A stretch of DNA of 64,000 bases from JAEINY01 sp942490535 (GTDB lineage Bacteria; Bacteroidota; Bacteroidia; Bacteroidales; Marinilabiliaceae): contig CALNXQ010000005.1 in assembly GCA_942490535.1 (NCBI GenBank), positions 744,001-808,000 on the forward strand, written 5' to 3'. A model generated the notes under the pieces. That model did not search any database, had not been told where the DNA came from, and worked only from the letters and a program-made list of their open reading frames with translations. Numbering within the stretch: position 1 is the stretch's first letter; every line of letters starts with the position of its first letter. The position numbers and the translations under genes are program-made. Of the stretch, positions 18,093 through 27,160 are shown piece after piece.

Positions 18093-18122
18093 TTACACTA
18101 ACTAATACGATTGGGAAATAAA

Positions 18123-18139
18123 GTTCCGTGATTCGGAAC
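18123..18139 (-). other. Hairpin between sigma and fecR genes
   Basis: On the minus strand GTTCCG and CGGAAC form a perfect six-bp stem around AATCA, about 30 bp before fecR, followed by TTTATTT. It may lower or stabilise transcription between the sigma gene and fecR. Confidence 0.4.
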
Positions 18140-18193
18140 GAAAGATTTTTTAACCTTTTTTGGTTATTTTTTAACGCAAACCAACAACAGGCT

Positions 18194-18784
18194 CTATAAG
18201 AAGAAAATACAAGTGGCCAGTTTTACTAAACCCTCTCTTAAAAAAAGAAGTGCTTTTCGCATTTGCGTATCAACGGTGTTCTCGCTAATATTCATTTCAA
18301 GGGCTATTTGACTGTAAGTCTTACCCTGAAGACGACTTAATTCAAATACTTTTCTTCGCTTATGAGGAAGCGAATTGATGAGTTCATTAATAACGTGATC
18401 TGTTTCGCGGAAATTCACAATTTTTTCAACATCATTTTCCGCGATTGAAAGTTCATGGATCGCTTGCTCCAGATACTTCTTTTGCTGCAGCACCTTGCGA
18501 AGATGATCATGAATTTCATTCTTGGTGATGGTATAAAGGTAAGATTTGAAGGATTTTGAAAGATCTATTTGCTCACGCCGATCCCATATTTTAAGAAATA
18601 CCTCTTGGACAATTTCTTCGCAATCCGTATCATTGGCCAAAGTTAATTTTACAAAATGATAAAGTTTAGATTGATACAAATTAAAAATTTGTTCGAACGC
18701 CATTACATTTCCACCTTTTAGCTGTTCTACTAAAAACCCGTCATCCCGATCATGTGAAACGTTAAGCGTCCTATTACTCTTCAT
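18194..18784 (-). CDS. ECF RNA polymerase sigma-70 factor (SusCD-linked)
   Basis: A 196-residue sigma factor when started at the ATG at 18784; an in-frame GTG at 18844 would add 20 residues that do not look conserved. Region 2 includes FEQIFNLYQSKLYHFVKLTLAN and EEIVQEVFLKIWDRREQIDLSKSFKSYLYTI. Region 4 has NSLPHKRRKVFELSRLQGKTYSQIALEMNISENTVDTQMRKAL with its helix-turn-helix. It belongs to the FecI-like Bacteroidota group and is expected to direct polymerase to the SusC promoter once FecR releases it. It is the first gene of the locus, 101 bp before fecR. Confidence 0.93.
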   Translation of the reverse strand: MKSNRTLNVSHDRDDGFLVEQLKGGNVMAFEQIFNLYQSKLYHFVKLTLANDTDCEEIVQEVFLKIWDRREQIDLSKSFKSYLYTITKNEIHDHLRKVLQQKKYLEQAIHELSIAENDVEKIVNFRETDHVINELINSLPHKRRKVFELSRLQGKTYSQIALEMNISENTVDTQMRKALLFLREGLVKLATCIFFL

Positions 18785-19153
18785 ACCTAAACTATCAACA
18801 ATGCTGTGAAGTGAGTATCTGAAAAAGATACCTTGTAAAATCACAAATACTACAAATCTTAATACTCGTTTTCGCCTTTCGCCCTACATAAAACAATATC
18901 TTTAAAGATTAAGTATAGGTCATACTTTAATCTGCGTCAATATTAATACTTTTTAACAAAAATACAAAATAGTAAGCATCTTTCACATTGAAACCTTAAG
19001 ACCATACTCACCTTCCATTTCGTCGCTCATATCCATCATTTGGTTACAATTCCACTCCAGCAGTGGTAATGATCCTTTCACAAAAAACACTATATCCAAT
19101 AAAAAAGGGCCCTTTTCAATTAAGGGCCCTTTTCTATATCACATTATAAATAA
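18785..19153. other. Intergenic region between SusCD regulator and efflux operon
   Basis: About 370 bp of AT-rich sequence with no convincing frame. Its left part must carry the sigma gene promoter. Its right end holds the efflux operon terminator. I see no RNA gene and no clear -33/-7 pair. Confidence 0.5.
19101..19133 (-). terminator. Rho-independent terminator of the RND efflux operon
   Basis: AAAAGGGCCC (19103-19112) pairs perfectly with GGGCCCTTTT (19124-19133); on the minus strand the stem runs into a T6 tract. It lies about 20 bp after the permease stop. Confidence 0.9.
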
Positions 19154-22100
19154 TTAATCTTTTTGAGGAACAGCACTAAATCGATTACGAATGCGTACTG
19201 CCAGGTTATACATAACCGGCGCCATAATTAATGTCAATACAGTGGAAGTTGTTAACCCGAAAATAACGGTCCAAGCCATCGGTGACCAGAAATCGGCATT
19301 TTCACCCCCAAAATAAATGTGTGGATTAAACTCTGCCAGCAATCCAAAGAAATCAAAATTAAGTCCAACCGCCATCGGAATTAATCCAAGCACGGTGGTG
19401 ATCGCCGTTAGTAACACTGGTCGCAAACGCGTTTTACCGGCACGTACCACACTATCCACCTCATCCTCGCGTGTTAAACGACCATGCTCACCTAAACCAA
19501 GGGCTTCTTTCTTTTGATTACGGACCAAATCCACATAATCAATTAATACTATTCCGTTATTCACAACAATACCAGCCAGAGACACAATTCCTACACCCGT
19601 CATCAGAATCACAAAATCCATTTGGAAAGAGCCTAACCCCATGAAGACACCAATGGTACTTAAACCTACAGTACCGATGATGATCAATGGTTTTGCCCCT
19701 GAGTTAAATTGCGTAATCAATATCATTGCAATCAAAGCAATTGCTAACAATAATGCTCCGACCAGAAAGTCTGATGTTTCTTTCTGATTTTCCTGTTCAC
19801 CAGTCATTTCCCAACGGTAATTGGCAGGCATTTGATACTCATCTAAAAGTTGACCAATCCGCACATTAATCTCATTGGCATTATATCCCTCCACAATATT
19901 GGAACTTAAAGTAATCACCCGACTATTATCTACCCTATTAATTTTCTCATAACTGGATACATACTCATAATCCGCCACCGAAGCAATAGGAATGTGAAAG
20001 CTTTTCCCATTTTTCTCCACCTTTAATTTTAAGTTCATCAAGGTGGATACATCATAGCGGAACTCATCCTTCAACCGCAGCATGATTTCATATTCATCCT
20101 CGCCATCTTTGTACTTGCTAATTTCTTTTCCATACAAAGCGGTGCGCAAACCCATGGATACATCACGGGTAGAAAGCCCCATCCGGCGCACTTTATCGCG
20201 ATCAATAAATAGCTGCATCTCCGGCTTGTTGGTATTCAAGTCCAGCTCCAGATTTTCAATCCCCGGGATTCGATCCTCATCAATAATGCGCTTTATATCT
20301 GTGGTCAAATCGATCAAATGCTGATAATCATCACCTGAAACTTCAATGTTCACCGGTTTACCCACGGGCGGTCCGTTTTCTTCTTTTTCGATAAAGATTT
20401 TGGCTCCGATAAAACCATTATAGTTGGCGTTCAATTGCTTCATGATTTCGCTGGTACTAATTCCTTCGCGAAACTGATAATCCAAGAAAGTGATCGTTGT
20501 CAAAGATTTGTTGGGGGAACGACCCGATTCAAACAATCCTCCTTTACCATTACCCACACTCACGCCCACCGATTTTACGATGTGCATGTATGGTTCTAAG
20601 GTACTATAAAGAATATCTTCCGCACTTTTCGTCACCTCATCGGTTATCTCAATATCAGTCCCTAAGGGCAACTCCATGGTCATGTATATGGTACGCGGCT
20701 CATTCCCAGGAAAGAAAATAACATTGGGTTTCATCATCCCAAAAAAGACCAGTGAAAAGAAAAACAAAACCACACTGGAAAGCAACAACACTTTACTGGT
20801 GCTACGCCCCAAGGATTTTCGCAAGGTGCGCTCATACTGGTTTTCCAACATGGGTAAAAAGCTATGTTGAAACCAAACAGCAGCAGGTTTAAGCATAAAT
20901 ATATTCAGTGTGGTTAAAAAGAGTGGAAGCAGTAAGATATTAGCAAATCCAATGGATATTAAATTCATATCATTAATAATGATCTCTATTTTCCCAGTCA
21001 ACCTTACCAGATGAATCAATAATCCTAACGCCCCGACACTTCCGGTAATAGTGAATAGTTTACGATTATTCTTCTTCTCCTTCACATCCTCCAACTTCAT
21101 AAAACGAGATGCAAAAACCGGGTTCAGAACCAAAGCCACAAACAAAGATGAAGACAATACAATGATTAAGGTGATGGGTAAAAACCGCATGAACTTCCCC
21201 ACAATACCAGGCCAAAAAATTAATGGCAAAAAGGCTGCTAAGGTCGTTGCAGTGGAAGAAATAATTGGAATAGCAATTTCACTGGTTCCATTTTTAACCG
21301 CTTTTTCTTTCTTGACCCCATGCTCCATCATCCGATACACATTCTCAATGACCACAATGGCATTATCCACCAACATCCCCAGCGCCAGCACCAGACTAAA
21401 TAACACCATAGTATTAATAGTATAACCAATTTGCTGCAGCACCAACATGGAAATAATCATGGATAACGGAATAGCTAATCCCGAGAAGATGGCATTACGT
21501 AATCCCATAAACAAATAGAGCACAAGCATCACCAGGATCATACCCATCAAAATACTATTCTCCAGGTTGCTGATTTGATCGCGAATGGACACCGACTGGT
21601 CATCGGTTACCGTAATTTTCAGATCCTTTGGTAAGGTGTTGCTCTCCTGCCGCTTATGGATGATCTCAAATATTTTATCCGTGGCGTCCAAAAGATTTTC
21701 ACCACTTTTCTTAACAACAGAAAGGGTTACTACCGGTTGATGATTCAAACGCGAAATGGAACTTTTCTCAGCAAATCCATCAATCACTTCAGCCACATCC
21801 TTCAAATACACTGCCCGGCCATCAATCTCCTTCACAATGGTATTGCGAATTTGATCCATGTTGGTATAATCCGCCTGGATGCGAATGGATCGACGTGTCC
21901 CATCCACAATCACTTCACCGGCCCCCATGGTGATGTTCTCAGCCTGAATAGCAAATTCTATATCATAAAACGTCATGTCATAAGCCGCCAACCGGTGCGG
22001 ATCGGCATGAATCTTAATCTCCCGTTCATCGACCCCACGGATATCTGCTTCCCTTACTTCGCGTAAAGTTTCGAACTCATCCTGCAGATCTTCGGCAAAC

Positions 22101-22609
22101 TTTTTAAGCTCATAGACACTATAATCACCCGACAAATTGATGTTCAACACCGGAAACTCAGAAAAGTCAATGTCATCCACAATAGGATCGTCCATTAAAT
22201 CATCCGGCAATTCCCGCTTGGCCTTGTCCACTTTATCCTTGACGTCCAACTTGGCCTGTTCAACTTCCACTTCGGCTTCAAACTCCACCACAATTAAACT
22301 CATATCCTGAAAGGAGTTGGATGACATCCGTTTCACGCCATTCAAATCCTTCAGCTCCTTTTCGATGGGGCGAGTAATGAGGTTTTCAATATCCAATGGA
22401 CTATTTCCCGGGTGAGGCGTACTAACCATGATATAAGGCACGACTATTTCAGGAAATAACTCCCGTTGCATGCCACGATACGACCATATGCCGGCAACCA
22501 ATAAAAAGGCCGTCAGGATATAAATCGTATTTTTATTGGCGATGGCCCAAAAAGTCGGTTTGAACTTTCTGGCAGAAACCTTCTCTTTCGGTTTTATATT
22601 TTCTTGCAT
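19154..22609 (-). CDS. RND family efflux permease (HAE1/AcrB type)
   Basis: A 1151-residue inner-membrane pump of the hydrophobe/amphiphile efflux family. The first membrane helix (IYILTAFLLVAGIWSY, about 29-45) is followed by a large periplasmic loop beginning RELFPEIVVPYIMVSTPHPGNSPLDIE. The fourth helix carries the proton-relay aspartate in LALGMLVDNAIVVIENVYRMMEHG (about 405-428). The second half repeats the pattern (LVGALLLAIALIAMILITQFNS; GIVVNNGIVLIDYVDLVRNQ). It exchanges protons for lipophilic drugs, bile-like compounds or lipids, working with the adaptor and TolC protein encoded just upstream. The substrate range cannot be told from sequence. It is the last gene of the operon and is followed by a terminator. 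Confidence 0.94.
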   Translation of the reverse strand: MQENIKPKEKVSARKFKPTFWAIANKNTIYILTAFLLVAGIWSYRGMQRELFPEIVVPYIMVSTPHPGNSPLDIENLITRPIEKELKDLNGVKRMSSNSFQDMSLIVVEFEAEVEVEQAKLDVKDKVDKAKRELPDDLMDDPIVDDIDFSEFPVLNINLSGDYSVYELKKFAEDLQDEFETLREVREADIRGVDEREIKIHADPHRLAAYDMTFYDIEFAIQAENITMGAGEVIVDGTRRSIRIQADYTNMDQIRNTIVKEIDGRAVYLKDVAEVIDGFAEKSSISRLNHQPVVTLSVVKKSGENLLDATDKIFEIIHKRQESNTLPKDLKITVTDDQSVSIRDQISNLENSILMGMILVMLVLYLFMGLRNAIFSGLAIPLSMIISMLVLQQIGYTINTMVLFSLVLALGMLVDNAIVVIENVYRMMEHGVKKEKAVKNGTSEIAIPIISSTATTLAAFLPLIFWPGIVGKFMRFLPITLIIVLSSSLFVALVLNPVFASRFMKLEDVKEKKNNRKLFTITGSVGALGLLIHLVRLTGKIEIIINDMNLISIGFANILLLPLFLTTLNIFMLKPAAVWFQHSFLPMLENQYERTLRKSLGRSTSKVLLLSSVVLFFFSLVFFGMMKPNVIFFPGNEPRTIYMTMELPLGTDIEITDEVTKSAEDILYSTLEPYMHIVKSVGVSVGNGKGGLFESGRSPNKSLTTITFLDYQFREGISTSEIMKQLNANYNGFIGAKIFIEKEENGPPVGKPVNIEVSGDDYQHLIDLTTDIKRIIDEDRIPGIENLELDLNTNKPEMQLFIDRDKVRRMGLSTRDVSMGLRTALYGKEISKYKDGEDEYEIMLRLKDEFRYDVSTLMNLKLKVEKNGKSFHIPIASVADYEYVSSYEKINRVDNSRVITLSSNIVEGYNANEINVRIGQLLDEYQMPANYRWEMTGEQENQKETSDFLVGALLLAIALIAMILITQFNSGAKPLIIIGTVGLSTIGVFMGLGSFQMDFVILMTGVGIVSLAGIVVNNGIVLIDYVDLVRNQKKEALGLGEHGRLTREDEVDSVVRAGKTRLRPVLLTAITTVLGLIPMAVGLNFDFFGLLAEFNPHIYFGGENADFWSPMAWTVIFGLTTSTVLTLIMAPVMYNLAVRIRNRFSAVPQKD

Positions 22610-22643
22610 TCGTTCAGCTTTTATAAGATTGATTTAGCAATCA

Positions 22644-23759
22644 TTAAAGATTAATCACTGATCCATCTACTACTTGTGCATACCCTTTGGTAATCAACTG
22701 ATCACCGGCAGCCAATCCTTCCAACACTTGTGTCTGATTATTATCCTTAATGCCAGATTTGATATACTGCTTCTTTGCCACCCATTTATTATCTTCTTTC
22801 ACAGCAGTAAAAATAAACTCACCGGTAAAATCTTTCTTTACCAGGATGGAAGGCACCACAATGGCATCAGGAGCCGAAAAGGTATTGATTTTTAATACCG
22901 CCAGCATGTTTGGCTTAATCTCATTGTTCCCATTATCCAAATTTACGCGGATGCGGAATGTACGTGTACCGGGATCGATCACAGAAGATATTCTGAAGAT
23001 ACTGCCTTTTATCGTCTTGGAAATAACCGGAAATTCGATACTGACAGCCTCCCCGGCATGAACTTTCTGCAAATACGTTTCAGACACATCGGCAGTGATG
23101 TATACTTGATCAATGTTTACCAGGCGGGCGAATGGTGCAGCCGGATTAGCCATCTCCCCTTGCTTCTGAATAATTTCATCCACAACGCCATTAATGGGTG
23201 CTTTCACTACGGCCATATCCAATTGAGCCTGGAGACCTTCCAGCTTTTGTTGCATGGATTCTTTATCCGATTTAGCCTTCAAAAACTCCATTTCAGAACC
23301 AATATTTTGCTCCCATAAATTCGTCTGACGCTTAAAAGTGGTAGTTGCCAATTCCAGGTTAATTTTCACTTCGGCAATACTGCGCTCAATGGCTTCTGTA
23401 TTTAACCGCGCTAAAACCTGTCCTTTCTGAACCCGATCACCTTCTTTGGCAATGATGGAAACAATTTTTCCGGAAGTCTCCGGACTTACAACTATGTTTT
23501 TATCCGCTTCCACTTGACCGCTCACATCTACAAAATGCTCAAACAACTGCTTTTCAATGGGTGTCACCACAACGGGAATGATGCCTTCCGTGGAACCCGT
23601 TTGCAACTCATCTTCCAGTTTGGTGATTTTCTTTTTTAAATCACTCAACTCTGTTTTATACTGTTTCAACTCCTCTTCTTTCTGTTTGCGTGCATCTTCG
23701 GTTGTTGCTGAGCAAGCCACCATTAATGCAATAAGAGGAATCATTACTAACTTCTTCAT
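22644..23759 (-). CDS. RND efflux periplasmic adaptor lipoprotein
   Basis: A 371-residue membrane-fusion protein when started at the ATG at 23759, which puts a lipobox-like ALMVAC at Cys16; an upstream in-frame ATG at 23783 would add eight residues. A coiled-coil follows the anchor (KQKEEELKQYKTELSDLKKKITKLEDEL). Next comes the lipoyl-like half-motif SPETSGKIVSIIAKEGDRVQKGQVLARLNT, a helical hairpin (VKINLELATTTFKRQTNLW...), the second half AVVKAPINGVVDEIIQKQGEMANPAAPFARL, and the beta-barrel and proximal domains. It bridges the permease and the TolC protein. It lies 34 bp before the permease gene. Confidence 0.93.
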   Translation of the reverse strand: MKKLVMIPLIALMVACSATTEDARKQKEEELKQYKTELSDLKKKITKLEDELQTGSTEGIIPVVVTPIEKQLFEHFVDVSGQVEADKNIVVSPETSGKIVSIIAKEGDRVQKGQVLARLNTEAIERSIAEVKINLELATTTFKRQTNLWEQNIGSEMEFLKAKSDKESMQQKLEGLQAQLDMAVVKAPINGVVDEIIQKQGEMANPAAPFARLVNIDQVYITADVSETYLQKVHAGEAVSIEFPVISKTIKGSIFRISSVIDPGTRTFRIRVNLDNGNNEIKPNMLAVLKINTFSAPDAIVVPSILVKKDFTGEFIFTAVKEDNKWVAKKQYIKSGIKDNNQTQVLEGLAAGDQLITKGYAQVVDGSVINL

Positions 23760-23798
23760 GATATGCGGTTTATTAGTTTTCATTTTTAATATATTCCA

Positions 23799-25109
23799 TT
23801 AGAATTGGTTAATCGCTTTCTGATATTGAATATGCGCCTTCAACAAACTCACTGTTGAAGTAATAAACTTAATCTGCGACTGAATGTATTGTCCTTCATT
23901 TTGAGAGAGCTCAGTACTTGACGAAAGTCCATTGGTGAATTTAATACGTGTTTTATCATAGATGCGAAAAGCAATGGCTTCCCCTTCCTTATCATTCTGA
24001 TAAACCGATTTTGCATTTTCGAAATTTGATTTAGCAACCATCAGACTTTGACGTAATTGTTGTTCTAATTGTTGTTTTTCATTCTGCACCTTTAAGTACT
24101 TTATCTTCTCCTGTTTCACTTTAGAAAGTCGTTGACCAGACGAAAAAATAGGAACACTCAATGATAGGCCCCACATAGAAGAAATTACTTTAAGTGTATT
24201 ATCAAGCTCTGGTCCTGTGCGAGAATATGTATAATTATAAAAGGCATTCAACTTTGGGAAGTATTGATATTTCTCGTTGCGTAATATTAATCTTTGCGCT
24301 TCTTCCTGAGTTTCCATTATAGAATAATCAATATGAGAATAGACACTAAAATCTTTGGCATTTGTATTTAACACCTCCACAGGACTCAATAAAGTCTCAA
24401 TACTATCCTCCAATAGAATGGATTGATCAATATTAATACCCATTGCATACTTTAAAACAGCTTCAGTGATCACCAACTGCCGCTCTGCTTCCAAAACAAG
24501 GTTTTTCTGTGTATTCACCATCAAGCGAACCTGATCTACATCGGTTTGCTCTCTAAAACCATTCTGAAAGTATGATTGAGTCTCTGTCAAAGTTTTTTGG
24601 TTAACCATTAAATTCTCTTGAAACGTAACCAAGTTTTTCTTAGCAATTAAAGCCAGATAATATGCTTCAGCTACAGCTTCGCGAACAGCAATTTCAGTCT
24701 TAACCTTATTTTTCCTACTTAAATTGACATATACTTTACTAGCTCTCACACCTAAAAAGTAGGTTCCATCAAACAGCAATTGCTTTACATCACCACCAAC
24801 ATTCCAATTATATTTAGTACCCATCTTAAACTCCTGTCCATCTATGACGATACTTGGAATATCTATTTGATCGGTAAACTGACTTGATCCATCAACCTGA
24901 GGCATCCCAATTGCCAAGTATTCCCATACTTTTTTTTCAGCTGCTTCAATATCGTAATCGGCACTTTTACTTTGAAAGGCATTTACCGTCGCATAATCCA
25001 ATGCTTCCTGAAAAGTGAAAGACATAACTCCATCTTTCTCTTGCGCTATCAATTGTAATGGCCACAAGAAACCGATAAGCAGTAGTCCGTAAATTAACTT
25101 CTTCATCAT
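23799..25109 (-). CDS. TolC family outer-membrane efflux protein
   Basis: A 436-residue exported protein with signal peptide (LLLIGFLWPLQLIAQ). The two repeated helical segments of the family are visible: FQEALDYATVNAFQSKSADYDIEAAEKKV in the first half, and YSIMETQEEAQRLILRNEKYQYFPKLNAFYNYTYS with SLSVPIFSSGQRLSKVKQEKIKYLKVQNEKQQLEQQL in the second. It forms the trimeric channel-tunnel for the RND pump encoded downstream. The gap to the adaptor gene is about 15-40 bp depending on the start used there. ATGs at 25109 and 25106 stand in tandem. Confidence 0.93.
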   Translation of the reverse strand: MMKKLIYGLLLIGFLWPLQLIAQEKDGVMSFTFQEALDYATVNAFQSKSADYDIEAAEKKVWEYLAIGMPQVDGSSQFTDQIDIPSIVIDGQEFKMGTKYNWNVGGDVKQLLFDGTYFLGVRASKVYVNLSRKNKVKTEIAVREAVAEAYYLALIAKKNLVTFQENLMVNQKTLTETQSYFQNGFREQTDVDQVRLMVNTQKNLVLEAERQLVITEAVLKYAMGINIDQSILLEDSIETLLSPVEVLNTNAKDFSVYSHIDYSIMETQEEAQRLILRNEKYQYFPKLNAFYNYTYSRTGPELDNTLKVISSMWGLSLSVPIFSSGQRLSKVKQEKIKYLKVQNEKQQLEQQLRQSLMVAKSNFENAKSVYQNDKEGEAIAFRIYDKTRIKFTNGLSSSTELSQNEGQYIQSQIKFITSTVSLLKAHIQYQKAINQF

Positions 25110-25134
25110 GTTTGAGTGTTTGTTTTATGGTTGT

Positions 25135-25752
25135 TTATTTATTATCACAAAATAATCGCCTTACTTCTTCCAACCCTTCAGGTGTACACGTACCAAAAAA
25201 ATGGTAGGTATTGACTTGCTCAAAGGTTTGCCTCTCGGCAATTTCCAATTCACTAAAAAGTTCGTTGGCCGGGTCAAAAATAAAAACATGAAACCCAACG
25301 AGCATCTTAGAGATGATATGAGAATTCAGGTCGGCTCGATAGAATCCTTCCCGTTTACCCTGCTCCAGGTTAGCCAAATTGGCCTCATAAATCGCTTTCC
25401 GCTTCCAATCATTAATACTTTGCAGGATGGACGGATAGTACTTTCGTAAATCAAACAGAAAGGTCGGCTTGCAATTCACAAATTTGGAATCCAGCTTTTG
25501 CCAATACACCTGATGTTGTTCGATGGCATTTAGTGACTCATCATAAAATACCGAAATAAACTCCTCCATAAAGCCCCGGATGTAATCAACCACTTCTTCC
25601 ACCAATTCACCCTTATCTTTCACATGTTGATAAAGGGTCTTCTTGGACATCCCTATTTCCCGGGCAATATCATCCATACTCACACTTTTGATCCCATAAC
25701 GGTAAAACAATTCAAAAGTGCGTTCAATAATTAATTGGCGCTTTTGTTCCAT
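25135..25752 (-). CDS. TetR/AcrR family regulator of the efflux operon
   Basis: A 205-residue one-component regulator. The N-terminal helix-turn-helix is canonical: IIERTFELFYRYGIKSVSMDDIAREIGMSKKTLYQHVKDKGELVEEVV. The C-terminal ligand domain is all-helical and carries no diagnostic motif. It is the first gene of the tetR-tolC-adaptor-permease operon, 25 bp before tolC, so it probably regulates itself and the pump. An inverted repeat AGGAAACT-N14-AGTTTCCT lies 30-59 bp upstream of the start and is a natural operator candidate. Confidence 0.93.
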   Translation of the reverse strand: MEQKRQLIIERTFELFYRYGIKSVSMDDIAREIGMSKKTLYQHVKDKGELVEEVVDYIRGFMEEFISVFYDESLNAIEQHQVYWQKLDSKFVNCKPTFLFDLRKYYPSILQSINDWKRKAIYEANLANLEQGKREGFYRADLNSHIISKMLVGFHVFIFDPANELFSELEIAERQTFEQVNTYHFFGTCTPEGLEEVRRLFCDNK

Positions 25753-25757
25753 GGCTG

Positions 25758-25811
25758 CAAAAATAGAAAACTTTTACACGAAGGAAACTATTTACGGTAT
25801 TAAAGTTTCCT
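25758..25811 (-). promoter_or_regulatory. Promoter and candidate TetR operator of the efflux operon
   Basis: On the minus strand TATTTTTG (25765-25758) matches TAnnTTTG and lies only five bases before the ATG at 25752, so the transcript may be nearly leaderless. The arms AGGAAACT (25782-25789) and AGTTTCCT (25804-25811) form an inverted repeat covering the -33 region, where a bound TetR dimer would block polymerase. No good -33 sequence is present. Confidence 0.45.
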
Positions 25812-25945
25812 AAGTTTTTTTCTCTATAGACCAATGAATAGGTTTAGTCCATCACCAACCAAATTATATAGATCATTGATACAATAACTGTGATGAATCA
25901 AAAATAATTCAGTTCTTTATCCGTTATTTTTCTATAATTGATAAC

Positions 25946-26929
25946 ATGAGAACGGTAGTCTATGTCTTGTTAGGTCTGTTTATTTTTGTCGCATCCACAG
26001 AAGTAATCGGACAGGAGAAAAAAAAATACAAACGCAATAAGGGCACTTCGCAGCGGGAAATGCGCAAAAGGCAGGAAGAAGCCAACAAACGCAATCCCAA
26101 CACCAATGCATTTAACCCGATACAATCCATGGGTGCACGTCAGAATGATGCCCGTGACGATTTATTGTGGCACAGTGAATCCGCCAATACCGTTTACGAT
26201 AAAGCCGGTAATATCAGCTTAACTTCACCTTCGCGATATGGCGTCAAACCTGGCTTAGAACTGTCATCCACCCTGCCCCTCAACTATTGGGTACCCAACC
26301 TATTCATCAAAAAAAGATGGTTGAACACCAATTGGTACCTGGCCACCAGACATGGTTTATACTCCGGAACACCCGGCTTTACCTGGGCGCAGAAAAAGGG
26401 TTATGAAACCATCGCTGACACCACCTGGGCTGTTCCCTTTATCCTGACCGCCCGCAACGAAATAATGCTGAGCCACTTAATTTCGAAAAATAATACCTGT
26501 AGTCGGGAACAGCCCTATGTGATAATCACTTTAGGTCTTGGTGCCGATTTTGGCATTGCATTTGGTGATAATGACCTCGAGGAAATTAATGAACACTTTT
26601 TAGCCAATCGCAGTGCACCATTAAGCGGCAAGGGATTTTTGACCTATGCCAAACTCAGAGCTGATTGGCAAATCAACAGTTATTTAATGCTGGGAGGGGC
26701 CTTCAGATATTACTATGGTGATTTTACCGGTCAACATGCATTTGAACAACAAACCGATTTACAAACATTTATTGTACCAGCTCTATCTGTTTCCATCGGC
26801 TACAATCTATCCTATGCCAATTATAATCTAACTAATCGAATGGCCATCATTCCTTCCTTTGATTTAACCTGGCATTTCGGACGCCGGCAAGGACGCGAAA
26901 AAGGATTGTTCAAATCAAAAATGTTTTAG
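25946..26929 (+). CDS. Exported protein, probable outer-membrane barrel, unknown function
   Basis: A 327-residue exported protein with signal peptide (VLLGLFIFVASTEVIGQ). A very basic, Asn- and Arg-rich segment follows (KKKYKRNKGTSQREMRKRQEEANKRNPN, residues 25-52). From about residue 85 on, the sequence alternates as outer-membrane strands do: GLELSSTLPLNYWVP, WYLATRHGLYSG, PYVIITLGLGADFGIAFG, LMLGGAFRYYYGDF, LSVSIGYNLSYANYNL, IPSFDLTWHFG. I do not recognise a named family. It stands alone between the divergent efflux operon and the sugar permease gene. The basic N-terminal linker between signal peptide and barrel is unusual. Confidence 0.65.
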   Translation: MRTVVYVLLGLFIFVASTEVIGQEKKKYKRNKGTSQREMRKRQEEANKRNPNTNAFNPIQSMGARQNDARDDLLWHSESANTVYDKAGNISLTSPSRYGVKPGLELSSTLPLNYWVPNLFIKKRWLNTNWYLATRHGLYSGTPGFTWAQKKGYETIADTTWAVPFILTARNEIMLSHLISKNNTCSREQPYVIITLGLGADFGIAFGDNDLEEINEHFLANRSAPLSGKGFLTYAKLRADWQINSYLMLGGAFRYYYGDFTGQHAFEQQTDLQTFIVPALSVSIGYNLSYANYNLTNRMAIIPSFDLTWHFGRRQGREKGLFKSKMF

Positions 26930-27112
26930 AGTTTCCCACTTCTCATTAAAGAGGCAATACCGTTCCAAAACCTGAATTACTTTTTGATTAAAGTGCCCAT
27001 TAAGGCCGGACTCCAAGAGTGACTCAGGGGTAATCTTGTTCAAATACGTCTTAAAAACCACTCAAGTCTCACAATATCAGCAATTGCACTGCTCAATATC
27101 TGTAAAAGCATC

Positions 27113-27120
27113 TACATTTG
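27113..27120 (+). promoter_or_regulatory. -7 promoter element of the sugar permease gene
   Basis: TACATTTG matches TAnnTTTG and lies 40 bp before the ATG at 27161. The nearest upstream TTG is 26 bp away, somewhat far for a -33 element. Confidence 0.4.
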
Positions 27121-27160
27121 TGTCATTCCTTATTTGTATCACCAACAAAATAAATGCACA

